From: Actinomycetota bacterium
GTDB taxonomy: Bacteria > Actinomycetota > Acidimicrobiia > Acidimicrobiales > JAMCPL01
Length of the DNA stretch: 9,278 bases
NCBI GenBank assembly: GCA_023379725.1
Contig: JAMCPC010000058.1
Span: 1-9,278 of the forward strand
Direction: 5' to 3'
The first letter of the stretch is position 1. Every line of letters starts with the position of its first letter. The notes under the pieces are model-generated. The model was not told the DNA's origin and made no database searches. It saw nothing but the letters and a program-made list of their open reading frames with translations. Of the stretch, positions 1 to 6,800 are shown piece after piece. The position numbers were made by a program, and so were the translations under genes.

Positions 1-1079
1 CCCAATCCCAATCCGGTACCTATCAATCCACCTGTCCCCATACCGTACAGACCCTGCACGATCTGGTACCCGGTAGTCTGTGCATGGCTGAATGGATGCA
101 ACCATACAGACATTCTCTCTTGAACCTGTGGAAGTATGCGAATACCCACAAAAAATCCAACAGCAAAGATTCCAGTACCAAACAAGATCCAGCGCCAGTG
201 TCCTGTGGCCAGCCAGAACATGGCTATAAAGAAGGCAAAGAGCAGTACGGCAAAACCAACATCATGCTCTACGGCGAGTACCAGCATAGAAAAGGCCCAT
301 GCCGCCAAGATAGGACCGAGTGGAGCTGGCGACGGGATCAACCTGTTGCCCACCCGTAATGTCGGTATCCTCAGCATCTCCTGCTTCTCACTGAAGTACG
401 ATGCAAAAAATATGCAAAGAAGGATCTTTGCTCCCTCTATGGGTTGCCCGGTGATGGGGCCCAAATGTATCCAGAGACGCTCTCCATATATGTTCTCCCC
501 AATTACCGGCATGAGTGGGGATAGGATGAGCACCACTGCCAGCAGTAGCAACAGGTAGCGATAGCGATCGAGGTCCCGCGACCGCTTGACAAAGTAGAGA
601 GTTACAGCATACAGCACTATGCCTACGAACGTCCACACGACCTGCTGCGCTGCCTCGTGGGGATCCAGCCTATCTATCATGACATAGCCGATACCACTAA
701 GCAATGCAATCATAGGAAGAAACACTGGGCTGGAGTCAGGCGCAAGTATCCTATTTACTACATGTGCCATCAATGACAGGACTAAGACAACCGCTGCAAA
801 CAATGCTATAGAACGTACAGGAAGTGGACCAGATCCAGAGACGGAGCCTGTTGAAGAGAGTAACAGTATATAGAGCGCTGTAGATATCAGGGTAGAGAGC
901 AACAGCAATCCAAGCTCGGTGCGCCTTCTTGGCTTGCGCCTTCTTGGCTTGCGCTCATTTTTGGATGCTCGTTTGCCGGTACCATTGGAAGTACCCAGAC
1001 CTGCCGATCGCACTACAATGGTTTCTTCTTGCAGCGTATCGTCGGAGGTGCCCATCTTGACACTGGTCTTGCGACTCAT
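1..1079 (-). CDS. FtsW/RodA-type SEDS peptidoglycan polymerase, C-terminus outside window
   Basis: Membrane glycosyltransferase of the SEDS family, which polymerises lipid II into glycan strands together with a class B penicillin-binding protein. About 359 codons are visible. Residues 1-54 form a cytosolic, basic N-terminal tail with a doubled KPRRR, followed by a series of hydrophobic segments (about 56-75, 90-110, 118-134, 146-164, 174-192, 256-283, 285-312). Family signatures are GIGYVMIDRLDP (about 129-140), RLWIHLGPITGQPIEGAK (201-218), EHDVGFAVL (271-279) and GYQIVQGLYGMGTGG (337-351). The loop expected to carry the catalytic Asp lies beyond the left edge. The arrangement matches the form found beside pbpA/pknB in Actinobacteria, so a class B PBP may follow (inference). 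ATG 1079 is chosen because AAAGG lies 7 nt upstream. The frame stays open to the aroE stop, so ATG 1118, ATG 1136 or GTG 1145 remain possible. FtsW versus RodA cannot be decided here. Confidence 0.9.
   Translation of the reverse strand, partial: MSRKTSVKMGTSDDTLQEETIVVRSAGLGTSNGTGKRASKNERKPRRRKPRRRTELGLLLLSTLISTALYILLLSSTGSVSGSGPLPVRSIALFAAVVLVLSLMAHVVNRILAPDSSPVFLPMIALLSGIGYVMIDRLDPHEAAQQVVWTFVGIVLYAVTLYFVKRSRDLDRYRYLLLLLAVVLILSPLMPVIGENIYGERLWIHLGPITGQPIEGAKILLCIFFASYFSEKQEMLRIPTLRVGNRLIPSPAPLGPILAAWAFSMLVLAVEHDVGFAVLLFAFFIAMFWLATGHWRWILFGTGIFAVGFFVGIRILPQVQERMSVWLHPFSHAQTTGYQIVQGLYGMGTGGLIGTGLGL
921..950. repeat. Perfect 15-bp tandem duplication in the SEDS gene
   Basis: The unit gcgccttcttggctt occurs twice in a row (921-935 and 936-950) and a third partial copy starts at 951 (gcgct). 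It is in frame in the SEDS gene and encodes the doubled KPRRR in the cytosolic tail, so its expansion or contraction would change tail length without a frameshift. Confidence 0.9.
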
Positions 1080-1178
1080 CGACCAACCTTTCCCCTCATA
1101 TAAGAGCTCTGTGTACATTTCATCAACAGGCCACATCCTCCCCACGGCTGAAGCTGTGAGCTTGCACTCGCTGGATGG

Positions 1179-2033
1179 TCATTGATGCCCAACTGTCGTC
1201 TCCCACATAGCGTCCACTGGAGCTATAGTACCGCACCATCTGGATATCTGATGGGCAGCCTGATGCACCAGCATTCCCATACCATTCATTGCCCTTACCC
1301 CTCTTGCAGATGCGGCAATCATCAATTCAGTTTCTCTAGGATGGTATAGCAAATCCACCAGAAATTGCCCAGAACGAAGCAGATCCGGATCGAAGGGCAT
1401 ACCGCCGACACCATCCATACCAACAGGTGTAGCCTGAATGACCAGATCACTGTCCGTTATATCATCTTTGATCCCCTTACGTGCTGGGGCACCAATAATT
1501 TGGACTGCAGTCTCGACGGCACCAGGACTGCGTCCAATAATCGCAATATCTGCCGCTCCCTCTTGAGCAAGTGCATAAGCAACTGCACGTGCAGCTCCAC
1601 CCGTCCCATATACTGCACACCTCATGCCCCCCAGGCTACCTACCCCGACTTTGGCAAGTGAATCTATAAACCCCGCACCATCCGTCGAGTCACCGACCAC
1701 AGATGAATCTTGCAGCATAAGACAATTGACAGACTTCAGACGATCGGCAGTAGGTGTAATTACATCCACCAACTCGGCGACTTTCGACTTGAGCGGCATA
1801 GTAACGGACATACCTGCTATACCAAGCGCACGCATACCGGCAATAGCGGCTTGGCAGTCATCGAGCTTAACGCGAAAGGCTACCGATACCCAATCAATGC
1901 CCATTGCATCGAAGGCGGCATTATGAAGCAACGGCGATAGTGAGTGGTCTATAGGATCTCCTATTACCCCGACTACTCTGGACCGTGCCGATGGCCATAC
2001 AGGGGAACTACGTGAGGACAAGAGTGACTCCAT
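1179..2033 (-). CDS. aroE: Shikimate 5-dehydrogenase
   Basis: Reduces 3-dehydroshikimate to shikimate with NADPH in the cytosolic chorismate pathway. It has 284 residues from ATG 2033, normal for the family. The substrate-binding half shows SLSPLLHNAAF (31-41), SVTMPLKSK (76-84, with K82 as the expected catalytic lysine), SVNCL with N103, and GDSTDGAGF with D118 as its catalytic partner. The nucleotide-binding half shows the glycine-rich YGTGGAARA (142-150), QATPVGM (200-206) and the closing GMGMLVHQAA (251-260). Two positions that are usually Asn (the NVT and NTDG motifs) are Ser here (S76, S116), while the key Lys, Asn and Asp remain. It lies 122 bp after mltG and apparently has its own promoter: TATAAT at 2042-2047 sits 8 nt before the ATG, which argues against the TTG start at 2039. 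Confidence 0.93.
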   Translation of the reverse strand: MESLLSSRSSPVWPSARSRVVGVIGDPIDHSLSPLLHNAAFDAMGIDWVSVAFRVKLDDCQAAIAGMRALGIAGMSVTMPLKSKVAELVDVITPTADRLKSVNCLMLQDSSVVGDSTDGAGFIDSLAKVGVGSLGGMRCAVYGTGGAARAVAYALAQEGAADIAIIGRSPGAVETAVQIIGAPARKGIKDDITDSDLVIQATPVGMDGVGGMPFDPDLLRSGQFLVDLLYHPRETELMIAASARGVRAMNGMGMLVHQAAHQISRWCGTIAPVDAMWETTVGHQ

Positions 2034-2041
2034 ATACAAAA

Positions 2042-2047
2042 ATTATA
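2042..2047 (-). promoter_or_regulatory. Probable -10 box of a leaderless aroE promoter
   Basis: On the minus strand a perfect TATAAT lies 8 nt before ATG 2033 and no Shine-Dalgarno sequence is visible between them. Transcription would start within about two bases of the ATG. No good -35 hexamer is seen at the usual distance. The interval 2042-2155 between mltG and aroE holds no other recognisable feature. Confidence 0.45.
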
Positions 2048-2155
2048 GGCCAGTACATGCCAACATATCGAACACCTGAGTAATGATACCCTTACCACAG
2101 CTCAAGCCGAGAGCTCGTGCCCGCCACATAGTCAACGCCTTCTTAAGTACAAACA

Positions 2156-3268
2156 TCATGAGATGCCATTTTCCTGGGCTATCTTCTCATTGGCAAGCTG
2201 CTGAGAGAATGTATCCGCAAATGCCTCCCTGCCGGATTGCGACACTACGACAAAGTACAGCCACGCTCCACTGGCTGGGTGCATGGTAGCATACAAAGCA
2301 TCCATTGAAGGTATCGCTATCGGTGTAGGAGGTAGGCCGGCATGCAAGTACGTATTGTACGGCGACTGCACCGTAAGATCGCTATGCGTGACTGCTCCAC
2401 TCGATCTGCCCAGTGCGTAGAGCACGGTGGCATCCAGCTGCAATTTCATCCCCTTATCCAAACGATTATAGATTACACGTGCCACCTTCGGCATGTTGAT
2501 CTTGTAGACTCCCTCCCACTGTACCAGAGAAGCCACTGTAAGAGCCTGATAGGGGGTGATTCCCAGACTGGCTGCATCCCTGATCAACCCGACCTTCTGC
2601 ATATCGCTCACCAGTCTGGCAACCATCTGACTTGCCAGCGTATCTATGCTCTCTCCGGGTAAAAAAATGTATGTCCCTGTCCCGATCATGCCCTCCGGAA
2701 GCAATAGCCCCGTAAACAGCCCTGAAGGAGCTATCGTTTTGGCAACAGGGTTTGTAGAGATCGCATGCAACAATGCACCCTTAAATTGCTGTGTGCTGAC
2801 ACCATCTACCTGGGTAATCTCTACAGCCACCTGATTAAAGGTGTCACCAGGCTGCACCTCTATGGAACCTATGTTCGGACCTTGATCAAGCCTGGACAGT
2901 ATACGTGCAAAGGGCTCATCTTTGAAAAAACGATACATACCGACCTGAATATCAGGAGTACCGTGCAGTACAAGGTATACATGCATAGCAAGGGTATCTG
3001 TCACTACACCATCTCGAGCCAGTGTATTGACCACGTCATCGGCAGTCTCCCCACTGGATACACTCACTACGACGGGCCTACCTCCCGGGCTTCCCGATGA
3101 AACGCTTTTATACCAGTTGACTGCAATGGCCAGCGGAATGACTATCACTATGCATACTCCCGCCAACTCCAAAAGATGGCGTTTCGATATGATACTGAAC
3201 AACCTATTGTAAGATCTGCTGGTCGATCTCTCGGCAGAATGCTTGGGTCCAGATGCACGTAGCTTCAT
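2156..3268 (-). CDS. mltG: Endolytic murein transglycosylase, MltG/YceG family
   Basis: Membrane-anchored lytic transglycosylase that cleaves nascent peptidoglycan strands and so sets glycan length. It has 370 residues. A basic cytosolic tail (1-32) precedes one transmembrane segment (about 33-53), so the catalytic part faces outward. The YceG domain shows LPEGMIGTGTYIFLPGES (190-207, E192 being the expected catalytic Glu), ASLVQWEG (246-253), VARVIYNRLDKGMKLQLDATVLYALG (in 262-287) and SPYNTYLHAGLPPTPIA (302-318), followed by a LYFVV strand (337-341). The family usually has Pro-Asp/Glu two residues before the TY; this protein has Gly-Thr, an uncommon change beside the active site. It follows ruvX by 53 bp, without a clear Shine-Dalgarno sequence at ATG 3268. 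Instead a six-codon ORF ends in an ATGA overlap with the start, hinting at re-initiation. Confidence 0.93.
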   Translation of the reverse strand: MKLRASGPKHSAERSTSRSYNRLFSIISKRHLLELAGVCIVIVIPLAIAVNWYKSVSSGSPGGRPVVVSVSSGETADDVVNTLARDGVVTDTLAMHVYLVLHGTPDIQVGMYRFFKDEPFARILSRLDQGPNIGSIEVQPGDTFNQVAVEITQVDGVSTQQFKGALLHAISTNPVAKTIAPSGLFTGLLLPEGMIGTGTYIFLPGESIDTLASQMVARLVSDMQKVGLIRDAASLGITPYQALTVASLVQWEGVYKINMPKVARVIYNRLDKGMKLQLDATVLYALGRSSGAVTHSDLTVQSPYNTYLHAGLPPTPIAIPSMDALYATMHPASGAWLYFVVVSQSGREAFADTFSQQLANEKIAQENGIS

Positions 3269-3292
3269 CTATTACAAGACTTCATCTATTAC
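3263..3292. repeat. 13-bp direct repeat across the mltG start codon
   Basis: cttcatctattac occurs at 3263-3275 and again at 3280-3292 (17-bp period). On the minus strand each copy contains TAATAGATGAAG, so the mltG start ATGAAG has a decoy copy 17 nt upstream. The upstream ATG (3285) opens a six-codon ORF, MKSCNR, whose TGA overlaps the mltG ATG. Confidence 0.8.
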
Positions 3293-3314
3293 CAGTAACC
3301 CAGAGCCCGCCGTA

Positions 3315-3339
3315 GCGAGCCCTACCCATTGCGAGCCCT
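3315..3339. repeat. 9-bp direct repeat at the ruvX stop codon
   Basis: gcgagccct occurs at 3315-3323 and 3331-3339, period 16 bp. The copies straddle the ruvX TAG (3322-3324). Together with the repeat at 3263-3292 this marks the ruvX-mltG junction as locally duplicated sequence. Confidence 0.75.
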
Positions 3340-3777
3340 GTCAAGCCAGGACTGCAACAATATCGAAGCTGCTACCTGATCAATCACTTTCTTCTTTTTC
3401 CTGCCCGGAGTACCGCCTGAATTAAGGATTGCCAGAGAACTTGTAGAGCTGAGCCTTTCATCGACCAGTACGACATCTATACCATTAGGTGCACAGAGCT
3501 TGGCAAGTAGGCCTGCTTCGTAGCGCGCTGACTCTGCAGTAGCTCCCTCTGAACCATCCATGTTTACCGGAAGCCCAACGACCACAAATGCCACTTGATA
3601 CTCCAGTGCCAAATCAACTATCTTTTGGTAAAACTCGTCATTGGTATCTCCCAAATGTCCATTACGGTACAGCGTCATCAACGGAGTAGCAACTGACCCG
3701 GATGAATCTGATACGGCTATACCCACCCTACGCTCCCCCAGATCTATGCCTATACTGCGCAATGACTTACGTTGCAC
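3322..3777 (-). CDS. ruvX: RuvX/YqgF family RNase H-fold nuclease
   Basis: Cytosolic RNase H-like nuclease of the YqgF family, implicated in 16S rRNA 5' maturation and also described as a putative Holliday-junction resolvase. It has 151 residues, typical for the family. The three acidic active-site motifs are visible: SIGIDLGERRVGIAVSD (D12), LVDERLSS (D106) and VIDQVAASILLQ (D133). The glycine-rich VVGLPVNMDGSEG (66-78) and the basic loop GGTPGRKKKK (121-130) are also normal. It starts at GTG 3777, inside the last codons of alaS, giving an 11-bp overlap. AGGAAACG just before this GTG acts as a plausible ribosome-binding site. This overlap indicates translation coupled to alaS, in the conserved order alaS-ruvX-mltG-aroE. 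Confidence 0.93.
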   Translation of the reverse strand: MQRKSLRSIGIDLGERRVGIAVSDSSGSVATPLMTLYRNGHLGDTNDEFYQKIVDLALEYQVAFVVVGLPVNMDGSEGATAESARYEAGLLAKLCAPNGIDVVLVDERLSSTSSLAILNSGGTPGRKKKKVIDQVAASILLQSWLDRARNG

Positions 3778-6433
3778 CGTTTCCTACGAGCGCCAATGCC
3801 CTATGTATAAGCTCATCTATGCCGGTCACGTCCTTTCCTCCAGCCATCGCCATTTGCGGGCTACCTCCACCACCGCCTTTGACAATACCAGCCAGTACTT
3901 TAATCATTTCACCAGCATTCCTGCTCCCATCGGTAGCTATAGCAATAGCCACCTTCGTACCATCTGGAGAGCCAGCCAATATCACCACTTTCACTCCCCT
4001 ATCGCGTACCTTGGTAGCCAGATCTCTCAGATCATCATTTGAAAAGCCGTCCACCCTGGCAACCACAGTACCTGTATCGGCACCCCGGGCAAGGTCAGAG
4101 GCCGTAATCTCCAAGCTCTCCATTTTACGGCGTTCCAGCTCCTTGTCCGTATGCTGTTTCTGCTCCAATAGCCTCTCCACACCATGCAAAATCTGCTCCG
4201 GCTCTACATTAATTGCCCTGGCTGCTGACTCCACCAGTCGAGACCGCTCTATCAGGAAATGGATAGAATCAAGTCCAGTAATAGCCTCCAAGCGCCTGGT
4301 ATTAGAGCCTATAGAAGACTCCGATACTACAAGAATAGGACCGATCTGACCGAGCGCCGCCACATGGGTACCACCACAAAGTTCCGTAGAGTGCCCTCCG
4401 GCTTTAACTACACGAACTTCGTTGCCGTAGCGATCTCCAAAAAATGCCAATGCACCCATCGACTCAGCCTGTGCCCTATCGGTCACCATCGTAGAGACAG
4501 CTGAATCGCTAACTACATCGGAATTAGCCATTTCCAATATGCTCTCCAATTCTTCCGGCCTGATATGTGAATGATGAGAGAAATCAAAACGCAGCCTATC
4601 AGGAGCCACGAGTGACCCCTGCTGATGCACATGATCACCAAGTACCTGCCTCAAGGCAGCATGAAGCAGATGAGTAGCCGTGTGGTTACGACGCAGGGCT
4701 GCTCTCCTCTCGTGATTAACTCTTGCATATATCTCGTCACCTGGATGTATGAATATGCCAGATTCAAACTGCATAGAATCCCCTCCAGGCGAGCCACTCT
4801 CTGCACGCAAGTCAGCGGGTATTGTCACCCGGTGAGTAATGATGCCTCCGGGTGCCGATTGGGTATCCAGCACTGTTACGAAGGGAGGAGGATTTTGCGG
4901 CTGCTTATCTCTACCCACTGCAGCAGTCAACACAAATTGACCGGTATCACCGAGTTGACCACCACTCTCAGCATAGAACGGGGTCCTGTCAAGAATTATC
5001 TCATACTCTCCCGACTCACCTGTGGGAATAACGTCCAGTACCGTAGCACTTGACTCCTCTAGTTCATATCCCAAAAATTCGGTAGGTCCAGAGTCCTCCA
5101 GGACTTTGGTGTATATGTCATTCCTACCACCATGCCCCAAAGTCGCTTTCCCTGCGCTGAACGCTTGACGGGCTCGAGTCTTTTGAGCTTCCATCTCCTT
5201 TGTAAAGCCCTCCATGTCTATAGAGACTCCCTCTGAATCCGCTATTTCCGCAGTCAACTCTATAGGGAATCCATATGTATCGTGCAATGTAAATGCACTA
5301 TGACCAGATATGCCCCTCCCTGAAGAGAGTTCTTGCTCCAAAAGAGCATTACCCCTCTCAAGTGTACGCCTGAATGTAGTCTCCTCACGATCAATTACTT
5401 CAAGGATAGAATCACGAGAAGCATCTAGTCTGGGCATAGCAGATGACAGCGAGCCTATGGCCACATCTCCAAGCTCTCTACATACTTGGTGCATGGCACC
5501 CAACTGGAACGCACGTAAAACAGACCTTCTGATGACTCGTCTAAGTACATTTCCCCTACCTTCATTAGATGGAGTAACTCCATCAGCAATCAAACAGACC
5601 ATAGCCCTCGCGTGATCAGCCATTACTCTTAGAGAGCGTGTCGACCGTTCATCTTCCCCGTAGCGCACTCCCGTCAGTGATTGAGCACTGTCCAAGAGTG
5701 GTACGAAGAGGTCAGTCGCAAACATATTCTCCACCCCTTCGACGATAGGTAATATACGCTCCAATCCGGCACCAGTATCAATATTACGTCTGGGCAAATC
5801 CCTGAGCTGTCCATCGGGAGTACGCTCCATACCCATAAATACCAGATTCCATATCTCAATGTATCTATCGCCATCAGACCTTACAGGGCCACCACTTTCA
5901 CCATACTTCTCTCCCCGGTCGAAATATATCTCAGAGCTGGGACCACACGGACCCGTATCGCCCATCTTCCAGAAATTGTCTTCACCCATACGTTGAATAC
6001 GTTCAGGACTTACACCAGCAATCTCCTTCCAGAGCTGCTCTGCCTCATCATCGTCCTTGTATACGGTCACCCAAAGCCTCTCTGGATCGATACCCAGCGC
6101 CTCAGTAACAAACTCCCAAGCATATCCTATGGCACCCTCTTTGAAATAGTCGCCAAAGCTAAAGTTACCAAGCATCTCGAAGAAAGTGCAGTGCCTGGCA
6201 GTTGTACCCACCACCTCTATATCCAGAGTACGAAAGCACCTCTGTACCGTAGTGGCTCTGGACCAGGGTGGTTGCTCTATGCCCAAGAAGTAGGGCTTGA
6301 ACTGCACCATACCTGCGATGGTAAACATGATCGTAGGGTCAGGCGGAACTAGACCAGCCGACGGCACCTCCACGTGCCCCTTACCAACAAAAAATTCAAT
6401 AAATTTGGAACGTAACCGTTCTGATCCAACCAT
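3767..6433 (-). CDS. alaS: Alanyl-tRNA synthetase
   Basis: Class II synthetase that charges tRNA-Ala and clears mischarged Ser/Gly through its editing domain; cytosolic. At 888 residues it is full length. The catalytic domain shows RSKFIEFFVGKGHVEVPSA, RCFRTLDIEVVG and RHCTFFEMLGNFSFGDYFK (motif 2 region), GDTGPCGPSSEIYFDRG, and a motif 3 region with GRGNVLRRVIRRS near residue 296. The editing domain has the metal-binding HTATH (about 580-584) and CGGTH (about 688-692). The C-terminal C-Ala domain ends with GGGGGSPQMAMAGG. All hallmark motifs are intact. The start ATG 6433 sits directly before the conserved N-terminal helix and has no Shine-Dalgarno sequence, but TAGTAT lies 8 nt upstream, so the message may be leaderless. 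A 330-bp inverted-repeat element begins 37 bp upstream of the start. Confidence 0.98.
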   Translation of the reverse strand: MVGSERLRSKFIEFFVGKGHVEVPSAGLVPPDPTIMFTIAGMVQFKPYFLGIEQPPWSRATTVQRCFRTLDIEVVGTTARHCTFFEMLGNFSFGDYFKEGAIGYAWEFVTEALGIDPERLWVTVYKDDDEAEQLWKEIAGVSPERIQRMGEDNFWKMGDTGPCGPSSEIYFDRGEKYGESGGPVRSDGDRYIEIWNLVFMGMERTPDGQLRDLPRRNIDTGAGLERILPIVEGVENMFATDLFVPLLDSAQSLTGVRYGEDERSTRSLRVMADHARAMVCLIADGVTPSNEGRGNVLRRVIRRSVLRAFQLGAMHQVCRELGDVAIGSLSSAMPRLDASRDSILEVIDREETTFRRTLERGNALLEQELSSGRGISGHSAFTLHDTYGFPIELTAEIADSEGVSIDMEGFTKEMEAQKTRARQAFSAGKATLGHGGRNDIYTKVLEDSGPTEFLGYELEESSATVLDVIPTGESGEYEIILDRTPFYAESGGQLGDTGQFVLTAAVGRDKQPQNPPPFVTVLDTQSAPGGIITHRVTIPADLRAESGSPGGDSMQFESGIFIHPGDEIYARVNHERRAALRRNHTATHLLHAALRQVLGDHVHQQGSLVAPDRLRFDFSHHSHIRPEELESILEMANSDVVSDSAVSTMVTDRAQAESMGALAFFGDRYGNEVRVVKAGGHSTELCGGTHVAALGQIGPILVVSESSIGSNTRRLEAITGLDSIHFLIERSRLVESAARAINVEPEQILHGVERLLEQKQHTDKELERRKMESLEITASDLARGADTGTVVARVDGFSNDDLRDLATKVRDRGVKVVILAGSPDGTKVAIAIATDGSRNAGEMIKVLAGIVKGGGGGSPQMAMAGGKDVTGIDELIHRALALVGNGAT

Positions 6434-6441
6434 TGATAAAG

Positions 6442-6447
6442 ATACTA
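6442..6447 (-). promoter_or_regulatory. Probable -10 box of a leaderless alaS promoter
   Basis: TAGTAT on the minus strand fits the actinobacterial TANNNT -10 form and lies 8 nt before ATG 6433. There is no purine-rich ribosome-binding site between it and the start. No convincing -35 box is seen. The left end of the neighbouring inverted-repeat element is only 24 bp further upstream, so the -35 area abuts the element. Confidence 0.42.
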
Positions 6448-6470
6448 GCTGTTTAATGGCACCCTGTGTT

Positions 6471-6488
6471 TAGTGCTCTGTCTCGTAA
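6471..6488 (+). repeat. Left terminal inverted repeat
   Basis: 18-bp arm tagtgctctgtctcgtaa, matching the reverse complement of 6783-6800 except at its sixth base. It lies 37 bp before the alaS start. Confidence 0.8.
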
Positions 6489-6505
6489 GAGGCTCAGCGA
6501 ATAGG
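6488..6505. repeat. Internal inverted repeat, left arm (partner 6634-6651)
   Basis: agaggctcagcgaatagg is the reverse complement of 6634-6651 with one mismatch in 18. The arm begins at the last base of the left terminal repeat, so the two stems would stack. In RNA or single-stranded DNA this pair would close a 128-nt loop that contains further hairpins. Confidence 0.75.
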
Positions 6506-6562
6506 CAGGTTGGATCAGGGAGCCGTTCATCCAGGCGAGTAGGGCAAGGCGGAGAAGGAGAT

Positions 6563-6580
6563 GCAGGCTGGAGTGCCTGC
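6563..6580. repeat. Short hairpin inside the element
   Basis: gcaggc (6563-6568) and gcctgc (6575-6580) form a perfect 6-bp stem around a 6-nt loop. It sits within the large loop closed by the 6488-6505/6634-6651 stem. Confidence 0.6.
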
Positions 6581-6633
6581 CCGACGACGACAACGCAGTC
6601 ATGCGAAGCCTGGGGGGCGGCAAGCCAGAGGTA

Positions 6634-6651
6634 CCTATCCGCTGAGCCTCT
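6634..6651. repeat. Internal inverted repeat, right arm (partner 6488-6505)
   Basis: cctatccgctgagcctct pairs with 6488-6505 at 17 of 18 positions, dividing the element into a left sub-domain (6488-6651) and a right sub-domain (6652-6782). Confidence 0.75.
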
Positions 6652-6666
6652 AGATAACCATGGGTT

Positions 6667-6693
6667 CCGCCAGCCAGATGACACCCCTGGCGG
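6667..6693. repeat. Hairpin in the right sub-domain of the element
   Basis: ccgccag (6667-6673) and ctggcgg (6687-6693) form a perfect 7-bp GC-rich stem with a 13-nt loop. A second stem, cgtagct/agctacg (6709-6715 and 6718-6724), follows 15 nt later. The first stem overlaps one copy of a 17-bp direct repeat. Confidence 0.6.
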
Positions 6694-6758
6694 CGTTCTT
6701 GTCCTAGACGTAGCTCCAGCTACGCCTTCGTCCTCGGCCTTGCCAGATGATGCCCCTG
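6673..6758. repeat. Two copies of a 17-bp direct repeat in the element
   Basis: gccagatgacacccctg at 6673-6689 and gccagatgatgcccctg at 6742-6758 differ at two adjacent bases and lie 69 bp apart. Their role is unknown. They could be protein-binding sites or traces of internal duplication. Confidence 0.65.
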
Positions 6759-6782
6759 ACTTGCCGGATAACGTTACACTAT

Positions 6783-6800
6783 TTACGAGACAGACCACTA
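6783..6800 (-). repeat. Right terminal inverted repeat
   Basis: Reverse complement tagtggtctgtctcgtaa matches the left arm 6471-6488 at 17 of 18 positions. Its first three bases on the minus strand (6800-6798) are the TAG stop codon of the adjacent small gene. Confidence 0.8.

Larger units (their letters stand above)
6471..6800. mobile_element. 330-bp non-coding element with 18-bp terminal inverted repeats (MITE-like)
   Basis: The ends are tagtgctctgtctcgtaa (6471-6488) and, read as reverse complement, tagtggtctgtctcgtaa (6783-6800): 17 of 18 positions match. TAGTG is present in direct orientation at both edges (6471-6475 and 6799-6803), so a short target duplication overlaps the inverted repeat. 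TA, a YTAR tetranucleotide (TTAG at 6470-6473 and CTAG at 6798-6801) or TAGTG itself could be the duplicated site. The interior looks more GC-rich than its flanks, is full of hairpins, and I see no credible protein in it on either strand. TA or YTAR targets would fit IS630/Tc1-mariner or IS5-type transposases respectively, but no transposase is present here, so assignment is inference. It could also be a structured RNA gene; I saw no hallmark of RNase P RNA, tmRNA, SRP RNA or a T-box. Confidence 0.6.

Noticed and set aside
388..636. 82-codon minus-strand frame inside the left-edge gene, and plus-strand frames over 84-558 and 919-1185.
   Set aside because: They lie in other frames of the SEDS gene, whose translation has clear transmembrane and family motifs.
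2033..2039. TTG 2039 as the aroE start.
   Set aside because: It would precede the transcription start implied by TATAAT at 2042-2047, and the ATG at 2033 is in frame with nothing conserved before it.
6471..6800. RNase P RNA, tmRNA, SRP RNA or an alaS T-box leader in the structured region.
   Set aside because: The conserved GAGGAAAGTCC-type and ACAGAA segments of RNase P, a tmRNA tag-peptide frame, the SRP GGAAGCAGCA core and a T-box GGTGG-ACCGCG sequence were all looked for by eye on both strands and not seen.
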